From assembly GCA_014523665.1 (NCBI GenBank), contig JAATVR010000378.1:1-14102 (forward strand): a stretch of DNA of 14,102 bases, in the 5' to 3' direction. Shown one piece after another: positions 6,897 to 14,002 of this stretch. The notes under the pieces were generated by a model, which saw only the letters and a list, made by a program, of their open reading frames with translations, searched no databases and was not told where the DNA came from. This DNA comes from Nitrososphaerales archaeon TH526. Lineage in GTDB: Archaea > Thermoproteota > Nitrososphaeria > Nitrososphaerales > Nitrososphaeraceae. Within the stretch, counting starts at the first letter, position 1. The number at the start of each line of letters is the position of its first letter. Position numbers and translations under genes: made by a program.

Positions 6897-7501
6897 ATGT
6901 GCCTAAAAAAGACTTATTCATTTTCTTGGTATTTTTGCATCCCTAAGTTAACTTTCGATATATTCCGAAAATTTATGGTAGGTGACCTAATGATAGATTT
7001 AGCCACGAACACAAAACGGTTCAACTCTCACATAGAGAGGGCATCTAATTGCATAGATGAGATTAATAAGATCGCTGCTTCTTGTAATAAAATTGAAATT
7101 CTCGCCGTTTCACATGCTGGATCCAATTCTGTACTATATCATATCAATGAAGATGGATATCGATGCCGTATTAACGATTATATTTCAATCGGAAGTGGTC
7201 AAGAAGTTGCAGATACTTTCTGTAGATCGTTAATACATAATCAAATATCGATGAAAACTTTTGCTACTATAGCATTTTTGGCGATCAGGTTCATGGATCA
7301 AAATCGCCTGATTTGAGAGCTGGTGGTCCACCTACAGTTCAATATATGAATTATAATAAAGAATGGGATGATGAAGCTTCTGAAGATATTAATGATTTCG
7401 AACAGCATGCCAAGAAATATTTGAAAAATTTAGATAGAAGAATGAAGTCTATCGCAGCAAAGTCGAAGCGCGAATTAACAACACATAAGCCGAGAAGTTG
7501 A
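6897..7501 (+). pseudogene. C-terminal half of a proteasome-like (Ntn-hydrolase fold) gene, frameshifted
   Basis: The first frame (to 7316) contains FDIFRKFMVGDLMI, then a helix, then IEILAVSHAGSNSVLYHINE, ISIGSGQEVADTFC and MKTFATIAFLAIRFM. This is the strand-strand-helix order of the second half of proteasome-beta-like proteins, where a glycine-rich IGSG turn precedes the helices. It stops after DQNRLI. The next frame continues as DLRAGGPPTVQYMNYNKEWD, the usual C-terminal end in thaumarchaeal relatives. One base near 7310 separates them. The N-terminal part of the fold, with the nucleophile, is missing, so no peptidase activity is expected. The first 20 or so residues (MCLKKTYSFSW...) are probably fortuitous. 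The family call is from memory of related hypothetical proteins. Confidence 0.55.
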
Positions 7502-7551
7502 ATATTGTTAGATAAGTTTCTAGGCTGTTTTGCTTTGTAGACACTTCAAAG

Positions 7552-7685
7552 TGTCCCTAGTGTCCCTAGTGACCAATCACTATCTATCCCCGTAATAACT
7601 AAGCTAGATTGTATAATATAGCATAAAGATAATATATAGAAAATAGAAAAGTGATAGTGGCTCTAAGCCAGGGACACTAGGGACA
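7552..7685. repeat. Nested inverted repeat around an AT-rich core; candidate origin
   Basis: tgtccctagtgtccct (7552-7567) and agggacactagggaca (7670-7685) are perfect 16-nt complements. The left arm is part of a tandem 9-mer (tgtccctag at 7552-7560 and 7561-7569). Inside, cactatc (7578-7584) pairs with gatagtg (7653-7659). The core between them is very AT-rich. Iteron-like tandem repeats plus an AT-rich core next to a replication-protein fragment (7749-8165) are what an archaeal plasmid origin looks like. A mobile-element end is the main alternative. Confidence 0.5.
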
Positions 7686-7748
7686 GCTGTTTGTTAGTCT
7701 ACTATACATGCAACCAAATGAGTAATTGTAGAATATAGTGAAGAGCTT

Positions 7749-8165
7749 TCAAAGAAGCGGCTGGTTTGCGCCGCGTAAATCAGATTGTAGCATAACTCCA
7801 AAATAATAATACTCTCTGTCACCATGATTTCTCTTGCGATCTCTTTCTATTCCATATTCTTTCAACTTTGATCCGAATGTATTCTTCTCAAGTGCTCGTG
7901 CTCCTCTCTTTTGACAATAGTTCTCATATTCATTGTACAAGTAGACAGTTGGTGTACTGTAATCTGAAGTCAAATCTATAGCACATTGGTCATCCAAGAA
8001 TGCTTTAACTGTATTAGAGTTATGTTCATATTCTCTTCTAACTCTTTCGACTGAAATATCTCTGAAGCCACCGTCTTTCTTTAACTGTCTTAATGCAATA
8101 AGAGCTAGATTGAGTAAACCAGATAATTCATCAGGTGTAGTCAGCTTGTTTATGAGATCAGTGTC
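7749..8165 (-). pseudogene. C-terminal fragment of a D5/P4-type primase-helicase
   Basis: Reading the minus strand from about 8165 gives DTDLINKLTTPDELSGLL, then NLALIALRQLKKDGGF, then VERVRREYEHNSNTVKAFLD. A winged-helix end follows: YLYNEYENYCQKRGARALEK and NTFGSKLKEYGIERDRKRNH. This is the well-known C-terminal region of phage/plasmid primases of the P4/D5 family: the segment after the ATPase core, LT-PEELSGLLN...ALD-L, then the terminal DNA-binding domain. The ATPase core is absent and there is no natural start. The fragment begins exactly where the truncated integrase (8158-8553) ends, in another frame. It is therefore a deletion product. Confidence 0.75.
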
Positions 8166-8553
8166 TAAAGAACTTGTTGAGTATCATCTTTCTTGAATTG
8201 TATGAACCAACCCACTTCTGATTGGGATCTTCAAACAGTGGTCGTCTTAGGCTATCTAGATACGACAATATGTTTTGTTTTGCCATTTTGTGAAATGGCA
8301 TGTGTTGCAGAAAAGTCGATAGCCATATTAACACTTTTATCTTTCCCTCTTTAGTGGATTGCTTGATATTCATTTCAGTTATTTCAGCTGAAATGTATTC
8401 ACAAATGGTTGCACAGTTCTCCCTGCCAGTAAAAGATAACTTCTTTAATGCATTGCTAAAGTATGGCTTTGAACCAGAAGTTATCCTGTCTATTAGTAAC
8501 TCAAGATTGACTTGTTCCATTGGGTATGCATTCACATTTTTTACAGCAATCAA
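8158..8553 (-). pseudogene. Truncated tyrosine integrase (N-terminal domain only)
   Basis: The 131-codon frame matches the first 140 residues of the integrase at 8722. Examples are ISAEITEMNIKQSTKEGKIK against ITAEEAEINIQESTKGDKIK, ILSYLDSLRRP against ILSYLNSLRKP, and GSYNSRKMILNKFFR against GTYNGRQMVFMKFFR. That region is the SAM-like core-binding domain of tyrosine recombinases. The frame stops right after KFFRH, where the intact relative continues KFFRWLYNP, and primase sequence follows. No catalytic residues remain. The start is a TTG at 8553 or an internal codon such as the ATG before EQVNLELL. Confidence 0.8.
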
Positions 8554-8617
8554 TTATGATAGTGATGGGTGAACATTACTTAGCTATAAACTATACGCAG
8601 GAAACCCCAAGCATAAC

Positions 8618-8644
8618 TCGTGGGTTCGAGTCCCACTCCCGGCG
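8618..8644 (+). other. 3' fragment of a tRNA gene (attachment site)
   Basis: gtggg-ttcgagt-cccac (8620-8636) is a perfect T-stem and loop. It is followed by seven acceptor-strand bases tcccggc (8637-8643) and a discriminator G (8644). The matching 5' acceptor strand (gccggga), D arm and anticodon arm are absent upstream, so this is not a working tRNA gene. Archaeal tyrosine integrases insert into tRNA 3' ends and leave exactly such a fragment at one end. It sits in the 168-bp gap between two divergent integrase genes. The amino-acid identity cannot be given without the anticodon. Confidence 0.8.
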
Positions 8645-8683
8645 CTACAGTCGTGGGTTGATCCAGTGGACACCAAAACGATT

Positions 8684-8716
8684 ATAGTCGGGGGACTATG
8701 TAGTGGGGGTATACCC
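8684..8716. promoter_or_regulatory. Two dyads just before the integrase start
   Basis: atagtc (8684-8689) and gactat (8694-8699) form a hairpin around gggg. gggtataccc (8707-8716) is a perfect 10-bp palindrome ending 5 bp before the GTG at 8722. They lie between the tRNA end and the integrase, where integrase arm sites or an autoregulatory operator would be expected. Confidence 0.4.
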
Positions 8717-8721
8717 GTCGA

Positions 8722-10180
8722 GTGAGAGACAATCTCAATTTAAAGACTGTAGAGTCAATCCGAAGCACTAGTAGTACTAATGCTGGAAATATCGAAAGTC
8801 ACAGTGAGCTATCTATCGTAGAGAACCAACCAAACTATATCAAAAAGCTCTACAGTGAAATTGTAAATACGAGCTGGTCAAATGGGAAGATAATACATGA
8901 TTACATCACTGCTGAAGAAGCAGAAATTAATATCCAGGAATCTACGAAAGGTGATAAGATAAAAAAGCTCTGTCTGCTGTCTAGGTTCTTTCAACACAAG
9001 AAATGTTTTTCTGAAATGACAAAAACTGACATTCTAAGTTATCTTAATAGTCTACGAAAACCGGTCTCCAATGACCCGACTCATAAGAGTGTTGGAACGT
9101 ATAACGGAAGACAAATGGTGTTTATGAAATTCTTTAGATGGTTATATAATCCCGACGAGCCGGATCACAGAAAGAGAATTACGCCTCCATGCATGGTAGG
9201 TGCAAAAGGCTTGCCTCGGAGAGAAAAGTCTCCATACAAACCAGAAGACATATGGACAGTCAACGACCACATTATATTTCTCAAGTATTGTCACATGGCT
9301 CGTGACCGATGTTGGCATGCGATGGTTCATGATACATCAGCAAGACCCCACGAATTGCTCGGCCTCCGCATTAAAGACATCAATTTCAAGATTTCACCTG
9401 ACGGAATTCAATATGCTGTGATTCACGTCCATGGTAAAACGACATCTCGGACTCTTCCTCTTATCACATGTATACCATACGTGAAAGAGTGGCTGGGCAA
9501 CCACCCATTCGCCAATAACCCAGACTCTAAACTTTTTGTCTCAGTTGGAACAAATAACTTCGGACAACCGCTAACCCGTGATGGATTGCTAAAACATTAT
9601 CAGTCGTATTATCGAAATACCCATTTCCCCAACTTAATCAAAGATCCAATAGTTCCCACCAAAGATAAAGAAGCGATTGGTCGACTTTTAGATAAGCCTT
9701 GGAATTTGTATATATTCCGCCATTCAGCGCTGACTCACAAGTCGCAGATATTGAGAGGCCACACTCAGGGACCACGCTGGATGGAGCACGAATTCAAAGA
9801 TGCCCTCAGTCTATCTTCATTATTTTGATACAGAATCATGCAACTCTATACTGGAAACGTCTGGAATTATTAAGAAAAAAGGTAATCAAGCATTGGGTCT
9901 AATGTCAATTCGATGTCCCGGTTGTAAAGAACTGAATAAACCAGGCAGCAGATTCTGTACGAAATGTGAGATGGTGCTGACCTATGATGCCTATGCGGAG
10001 ACACTGGCAAAAGAACAACACAGAGATTCCGAAATAAATCATCTTAGAGTGAAATTAGAAGCGGTCCAAGAAGAACAAAATCAAAGGTTCGATCAGGTCA
10101 TTGAAATGATACGATATAATCCAAAACTAGCTCGCCTCAAACGGGAGGTATTGATGACAAGGCCATTAAAGAAGAAATAG
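8722..10180 (+). pseudogene. Tyrosine integrase with C-terminal zinc ribbon, frameshifted before the catalytic Tyr
   Basis: From a GTG at 8722 the first frame runs 368 codons. It has an SAM-like domain (about residues 55-145), Arg box ARPHELLGLR (Arg208), beta-hairpin Lys in HVHGKTTSRTLPL (Lys239), and box II YIFRHSALTHKS (Arg333, His334). It then loses homology at LRGHTQGPRW. Frame +2 from 9770 reads DHAGWSTNSKMPSVYLHYF, with the catalytic Tyr at 9812-9814. A zinc ribbon follows (CPGCKELNKPGSRFCTKC), then a charged coiled-coil tail to 10180. About 13 extra bases after ttgag (near 9756-9768) would explain the shift. Repaired, the protein would be about 480 residues. An in-frame stop at 8701-8703 fixes the upstream limit. 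Confidence 0.85.
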
Positions 10181-10222
10181 GATTCTGTTAACTCCAGAAT
10201 ATGATGCAACTTATATGTAACT

Positions 10223-10305
10223 TCTATCGATAGATTATTCCCACAAATGGTAACTTTTGACTTGTATCTTCATATTAAAGATTTAGTTTCTATCTATCGA
10301 TAGAT
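10223..10305. promoter_or_regulatory. Pair of Clal-core palindromes (possible operator)
   Basis: tctatcgataga (10223-10234) and atctatcgatagat (10292-10305) are perfect palindromes sharing a tctatcgataga core, about 70 bp apart. The second lies 8 bp before an ATG at 10314. They fit paired binding sites for a dimeric regulator of the zinc-protein cluster or, less likely, an integrase terminator. Confidence 0.5.
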
Positions 10306-10313
10306 TTGGTACA

Positions 10314-10619
10314 ATGAGAGAAGGTTTTAATATAGCGACATAGCTACTACTAGTAAACAGTAGGACGACTAAACAAAAAATCTTTTTAGAAATTTCATGC
10401 AATAGATGCGGGCATTCGTGGCTTTATACTGGCACTAATCAATACGTCATTTGCTGCCCCACATGCCGCACCTCACTGTACATACACAAAACTCTTCGTC
10501 TTATGAGGGAAAGGCAAACTGAAGAGAAAATCGGGTCCCCAGATGTTGCGAATCTATCTGATGTCAAGAGTTGCACCTCTGAGACATCAGATGAATCAGC
10601 TAGACCAATTCAATCATGA
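10314..10619 (+). pseudogene. Zinc-ribbon protein gene with an early stop codon
   Basis: The open part encodes FLEISCNRCGHSWLYTGTNQ, then VICCPTCRTSLYIHKTLRLM, then a Ser/Glu-rich tail. CNRC and CPTC knuckles about 18 residues apart make a classic zinc ribbon, of the kind found in small archaeal DNA- or RNA-associated proteins. There is no ATG, GTG or TTG between the TAG at 10341-10343 and the first Cys. The only candidate start in frame is the ATG at 10314, nine codons before that TAG. Either the gene carries a nonsense mutation or it uses a rare start (ATC at 10380). Its TGA overlaps the ATG of the next gene (ATGA), so both would be cotranscribed. A TATA-like ttttaatata is at 10325-10334. 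Confidence 0.6.
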
Positions 10620-10777
10620 CTGACAATACTCATCGTAGTACACATTTTTCTAATAAACCTATATGCTGCGATATGCTTGGTTGTACCAATCTAGGAACTG
10701 AAATGTTTGATGAGGAGGCGGATTACTTGTCTACATTTCCGGTGTGCATCTGCCGAAAATGCAAAGAGGAGTGGTAG
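10616..10777 (+). CDS. Small cysteine-rich zinc-binding protein
   Basis: A 53-residue protein beginning MTDNTHRSTHFSNKP. It has ICCDMLGC in the middle and VCICRKCKEEW at the C-terminus. The paired Cys groups (C-x(4)-C or CC...C, then C-x-C-x-x-C) can hold one zinc. The ATG overlaps the stop of the upstream zinc-ribbon gene by four bases, so translation is probably coupled. No family recognised. Such short zinc proteins are typical of archaeal plasmids and viruses and are often transcription or replication accessory factors. Confidence 0.6.
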   Translation: MTDNTHRSTHFSNKPICCDMLGCTNLGTEMFDEEADYLSTFPVCICRKCKEEW

Positions 10778-10855
10778 CGGATTAATGTTAATACCTAACT
10801 TTCTATCAACAATTCTTTTCACGGTATCTGGTTATTTACTATTAATAGTAATATA

Positions 10856-11278
10856 GTGAGCATTTATTCTACTGAACTTCACCCACGTGAGGCTAAACCT
10901 CTACAATTACCTGATGAAGAATGGCAGTATGAGAAAATTATCGATGAACTGCTATGCAATTTGGCATCTGTTAAACAGACGGCCGCTGACGAAAGCGGAC
11001 AAATTATAATAATACGAAAATATCAGTCCCTCTGTAGAAGACTTGGACGTTTTATTCCTGTAGCAGAACCAACTCCAGAATATCTCATACATCTTTCAGA
11101 TCTTAAGCCAGAAGTCATGGGAGCATTAGAAAAGATTCATCATCCAGAATTGAGGCGGTTGCTAGCTCATCAAGCTGTCTTAAGACTTTTCGAAGCTGTA
11201 GGAGTAGAGCCGTATATCAGTATTGGACGAAAACTCATCGTCAAGTTAATCGGAGATCAGAATGCTTTTTTTGCATAG
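10856..11278 (+). CDS. Unrecognised helical protein next to the replication ATPase
   Basis: A 140-residue, mostly helical, soluble protein starting at a GTG (MSIYSTELHPREAKPLQLPD). It has an amphipathic helix EEWQYEKIIDELLCNLASVK, a basic patch IIIIRKYQSLCRRLGRFIPV, and a Leu/Ala-rich C-terminal helix PELRRLLAHQAVLRLFEAVG. I do not recognise the family. It ends 11 bp before the ATPase frame that begins at 11290, so it is probably in the same operon. It could also be the N-terminal part of that protein, separated by the 28-bp duplication that spans the junction (11254-11293). The stretch attaatagtaatatag just before the GTG may supply the promoter. Confidence 0.5.
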   Translation: MSIYSTELHPREAKPLQLPDEEWQYEKIIDELLCNLASVKQTAADESGQIIIIRKYQSLCRRLGRFIPVAEPTPEYLIHLSDLKPEVMGALEKIHHPELRRLLAHQAVLRLFEAVGVEPYISIGRKLIVKLIGDQNAFFA

Positions 11279-11293
11279 GCCAGATCAGAATGC
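11254..11293. repeat. Direct duplication, 28-bp spacing
   Basis: agatcagaatgc occurs at 11254-11265 and 11282-11293, and gcatag also follows each copy. The duplication spans the stop of the 10856 gene and the start of the next frame, and may have created that boundary. Confidence 0.7.
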
Positions 11294-13023
11294 ATAGAGG
11301 AACTTATTCAGATTCTATGACGGTCAGACTGATACGAAATCGTCATTTAATTGAGATCGAAAGCCCGGATGCGGGTGTGACGTTCCACCCATTAGATTTT
11401 GACAAAACTTACAAAGCCATAATCTCAAAATGCAATGAATTATATCTAGGTTACCAGTTCTCAGATACAGAACTTCGAGACATTGACGTCCAGCTAACTG
11501 AAATCTACAAAGATTATTCAGAAGAGAGAGATAAACATAAAGTCAGTGATGCTGAGCATCTAGTATACATAGCAAGATCTCAAATTAAACAACAGTTCAG
11601 AGATCAGACAGGAGCATTCTACGTTGTTATTGAACGAAATGACCATGATGAGCTCTGAGGAATTTAACAGGTACCTCAGTAGACTATATTTTGACTCTGA
11701 AGCCAAAAATAAAGTCATAACCATGGTTACTATCAAAAATGCAAAGAGGCTACTGGAACCATTTACAACAGACACTAGAACATAATATAATCGGATAGCA
11801 AAGATTGGTGACACTATATATTATGACCTGAGTAACGAACAGAGACAAGATGGCTGGGAGATAGCTAAAAATCCGATCTCTTTTTGAGTGGAGAACCAAA
11901 TCGAGAACAAGTCCAACCACGACTTCCATTTGCAGAAGTTGCACCAGCAGACAGAAATCGAAGATGGATTCTACATCTAGTCAACAAATTTTTCATTAAA
12001 CATGAATACCAACGAATCATTGCAGAGATCTACATCTATTCATACCAGACATTTCTCTACCTGTAATTTTGCCTACTGGGCCCCGTGCAAGCGGAAAGAC
12101 CTTGTTCCTAAGATCTATACGACAGATTGTGGACCCAAGAGCTCCAATTGAATCATTGGTTGAAAGACTTCCGCGTGATGAAAAAGATAGACGCGTTAGT
12201 ATATACAATTCATATTTTGCCTGTTTTGATAATGAAAGTCATCTTAATCCAGATTTGATGGATGAAATATGTACATGGGTAACAGGATATTCTGGAACTG
12301 TCCGTGAATTATATACTACAGATGAAATGCGCACATTCTCTGCAAAACGAGCACTGGGCATTACAGGGATTAATATTCCAATTACTAACTCCGATGCCCT
12401 AAACCGAGCTTTCATTATTGATATGGAACCTATTCCAGACGGATTTGACGAGAATTCTGAGAGCAAACTCATCGCTGAAAACAAATTCATTGATGAGACT
12501 AAAAAGTCAGTTCCTGATACACTTGCGTACATTTTTGATATCCTTGTAAAATGTTTGGAAAGATACGACGAGGTCGAGAGACAGATAAAACCCAATCACA
12601 GACTTGCTGACTTTGTTATTTGGGGAGAGACCATATCTAGAGTAATTGGAAACAAAGATAATGAATTTCTTGAAGCTTGGCATCAAAACGTACAACATCA
12701 ACGTAGTTCAGAACAACCCGCTTGCTGGACTTCTCGTTGACTATGTATTTAATTATCATTACGATCAAACTGAGATTCAAATAGAGCCGATGCAACTATA
12801 TTCAGATCTTAGGAAATACTCCGATGAGAAAAAGCTAGATATTAATCGAGCTCAATGGTTCCCGCAAAGTCCTGAGTGGATGACGCGCAAAATCCAAGGG
12901 TTGACAGAGGACTTGAAAGCTGCGAATATACTAGTAGAGGTTGGTAGAACCAGCAACCGACGATGGATACGATTTAAAAAGATACTAACGCATAACACCT
13001 CAATAGACCGTTACTCATCCTAA
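11290..13023 (+). pseudogene. Primase/helicase-type P-loop ATPase, multiply disrupted
   Basis: Successive frames reconstruct one protein of about 575 residues. In order: ARSQIKQQFRDQTGAFYVV; SSEEFNRYLSRLYFDSEAKN; RIAKIGDTIYYDLSNEQRQD; LHLVNKFFIKHEYQRIIAEI; LFIPDISLPVILPT; Walker A GPRASGKT (about 12078-12101); Walker B-like YFACFDNES (about 12216-12242); sensor/Arg-finger GINIPITNSDALNRAF; and a winged-helix tail NNPLAGLLVDYVFNYHYD...RWIRFKKI. This is the layout of archaeal plasmid/virus primase-helicase ATPases. Disruptions: frameshift near 11650; TAA at 11783-11785; one-base loss in the T run at 11881-11885; frameshift between 12006 and 12045; frameshift near 12700. The gene cannot make a full product. 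The tail differs from that of the fragment at 7749-8165, so they are not copies of each other's C-terminus. Confidence 0.75.
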
Positions 13024-13160
13024 TCTATCTTAGGTATCAGCCAGCAAGCTTTGCATTGCCAAATGAAAACATCTAGCAAATCATATTCGGGAGTTAGCTC
13101 AAAGCTATCAATAGGCCAATACAGAACTTTATTTTCCCACTCTTTCTGACTATAGGCTCG
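13020..13160 (-). pseudogene. C-terminal fragment with a CxxC motif
   Basis: The minus strand has an open 46-codon frame without a start codon. It begins RAYSQKEWENKVLYWPIDSF and ends FIWQCKACWLIPKID. Its composition (aromatic residues, a Cys-x-x-Cys and a terminal charged tail) looks protein-like rather than random. The frame is closed upstream by a TAA at 13161-13163. It is probably the end of a gene whose 5' part has been lost or shifted. Its stop abuts the stop of the helicase gene. The rest of the gap to 13357 holds an 8-bp tandem repeat and no other gene that I can support. Confidence 0.4.
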
Positions 13161-13188
13161 TTATGACTCGTATCCTATTCCATGGTTG

Positions 13189-13212
13189 TGACAGTATGAC
13201 AGTATGACAGTA
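13189..13212. repeat. Tandem repeat, three copies of tgacagta
   Basis: The 8-mer tgacagta occurs three times without interruption at 13189-13212. It lies in the gap between the helicase and the next small gene. It may be a slippage product or an iteron-like site. Confidence 0.85.
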
Positions 13213-13357
13213 TTTCTCCAAAAAAATGGAGGGACAAATTAGTCTAATATCACATAGAGAAATAGTTTTCACAAATTGCCGTCATTACTTTCATACTTGT
13301 CAGAGGTTTGAACCCTAGATCATTATATCAATCGATTATTGGACATGCAATGATTGT

Positions 13358-13612
13358 ATGGCAGAAGAGAAACTTTCTACTGCCTCAGAAAACCACGATG
13401 ACAGCACTAGCATGCATCATGAACATGTGGGGGTTGCAAACATTTTTGATGTATCTCCTAAAACTCCAAAGGCAGATGAAGCCGATGAACAACCATAATA
13501 ATCAGACCGACCTACAATAGCTGAATTGTTGTATGATATCTCTGTCGAGCTGTCACTTATAACTAAACTCAATACAGGAAACAAACTGCTAAAGCGCCTA
13601 ATGAATCCACCC
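13358..13612 (+). pseudogene. Small acidic protein gene with an internal double stop
   Basis: From an ATG at 13358 the frame reads MAEEKLSTASENHDDSTSMH and ends ADEADEQP at TAATAA (13496-13501). The same frame continues with DRPTIAELLYDISVELSLIT and KLNTGNKLLKRLMN to about 13612. Upstream of the ATG the frame is open back to 13319 and contains DYWTCNDC, a CxxC knuckle, but no start codon. It may be one zinc-finger/acidic/helical gene interrupted by two stop codons, or two short genes. No family recognised. It overlaps the 3' end of the convergent membrane-protein gene by about 44 bp. Confidence 0.35.
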
Positions 13613-13913
13613 AAAGATCAATTGCAAGATCCATTGGCTCAGTCTGGATATACCCACCTCCAAAATCAGTCGCTACTGCTGCGAGTTCATAGATTTCCCA
13701 TGAAACAAATGCTATCCATGAGGCACCTATCGCAACGAAATAGTACAGTTTTCTATGTCTGGTTAAATAAAAGTTCAAGACTAATGCAGTGATGGCCATT
13801 CCCGATGATCTATGTTGTTTTTTCGTACGTAATGCTCTATAGAGTAGATAAAATGCAATACAAAACAATGATATCGATAGCGCGGGATTTTCTAACCACC
13901 ATCCACCGTGCAT
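13569..13913 (-). CDS. Small VanZ/DUF2238-like membrane protein
   Basis: A 114-residue protein with four hydrophobic segments, about residues 11-27, 38-51, 56-76 and 98-114. The motif SWEIYELA in segment 3 and the ending DLAIDLWVDSLGALAVCFLY match the WE-YE...D---D---DTLGA signature of DUF2238/VanZ-like membrane proteins. Their function is poorly known; some confer glycopeptide tolerance in bacteria. The C-terminus stops directly after the last helix, slightly short for the family, so mild truncation is possible. The start ATG at 13913 gives a short charged or aromatic N-terminus (MHGGWWLENP). Confidence 0.6.
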   Translation of the reverse strand: MHGGWWLENPALSISLFCIAFYLLYRALRTKKQHRSSGMAITALVLNFYLTRHRKLYYFVAIGASWIAFVSWEIYELAAVATDFGGGYIQTEPMDLAIDLWVDSLGALAVCFLY

Positions 13914-14002
13914 AATTATTATTGCCTCAATGCTAATGCTGTCAAACTATAAAACTATATTTCGATCAAATTGTCTCGACAATCTGAATGATAGCTACGG
14001 AT

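Larger units (their letters stand above)
7749..13023. mobile_element. Decayed integrative element(s): two integrases, tRNA-end att, replication ATPase
   Basis: This span holds a primase/helicase fragment, a truncated integrase, a tRNA 3' end, a second integrase, small zinc proteins and a primase/helicase-type ATPase. That is the typical gene content of archaeal integrated plasmids and viruses. Every large gene in it is broken, so the element is no longer autonomous. The two divergent integrases imply at least two insertion or rearrangement events. The outer limits are not defined: no second copy of the tRNA end is seen in this window. Confidence 0.5.

Noticed and set aside
8560..8646. Complete tRNA gene before the integrase
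   Set aside because: The T arm and 3' acceptor strand are perfect, but no 5' acceptor strand, D arm or anticodon arm can be found upstream.
9740..9830. Programmed frameshift in the integrase
   Set aside because: The shift needs removal of about 13 bases; there is no slippery heptamer, and intervening codons in the first frame have no homology. An insertion explains it better.
12239..12595. 118-codon minus-strand frame inside the helicase
   Set aside because: It is antisense to sequence carrying Walker and sensor motifs of the ATPase on the plus strand.
5212..13023. All frame breaks being sequencing errors
   Set aside because: Homopolymer or dinucleotide errors could explain 5674-5678 and 11881-11885. 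The 13-base insertion, the 28-bp duplications, the nonsense codon and the integrase-primase junction are not typical read errors.
13189..13212. CRISPR-like array
   Set aside because: It is a simple uninterrupted 8-bp tandem repeat with no spacers. No array or cas gene was seen anywhere in the window.
13526..13792. Full 88-codon plus-strand frame
   Set aside because: Only its first 30 codons look protein-like. From about 13612 it is antisense to the membrane protein, whose WEIYE and DSLGA motifs are convincing.
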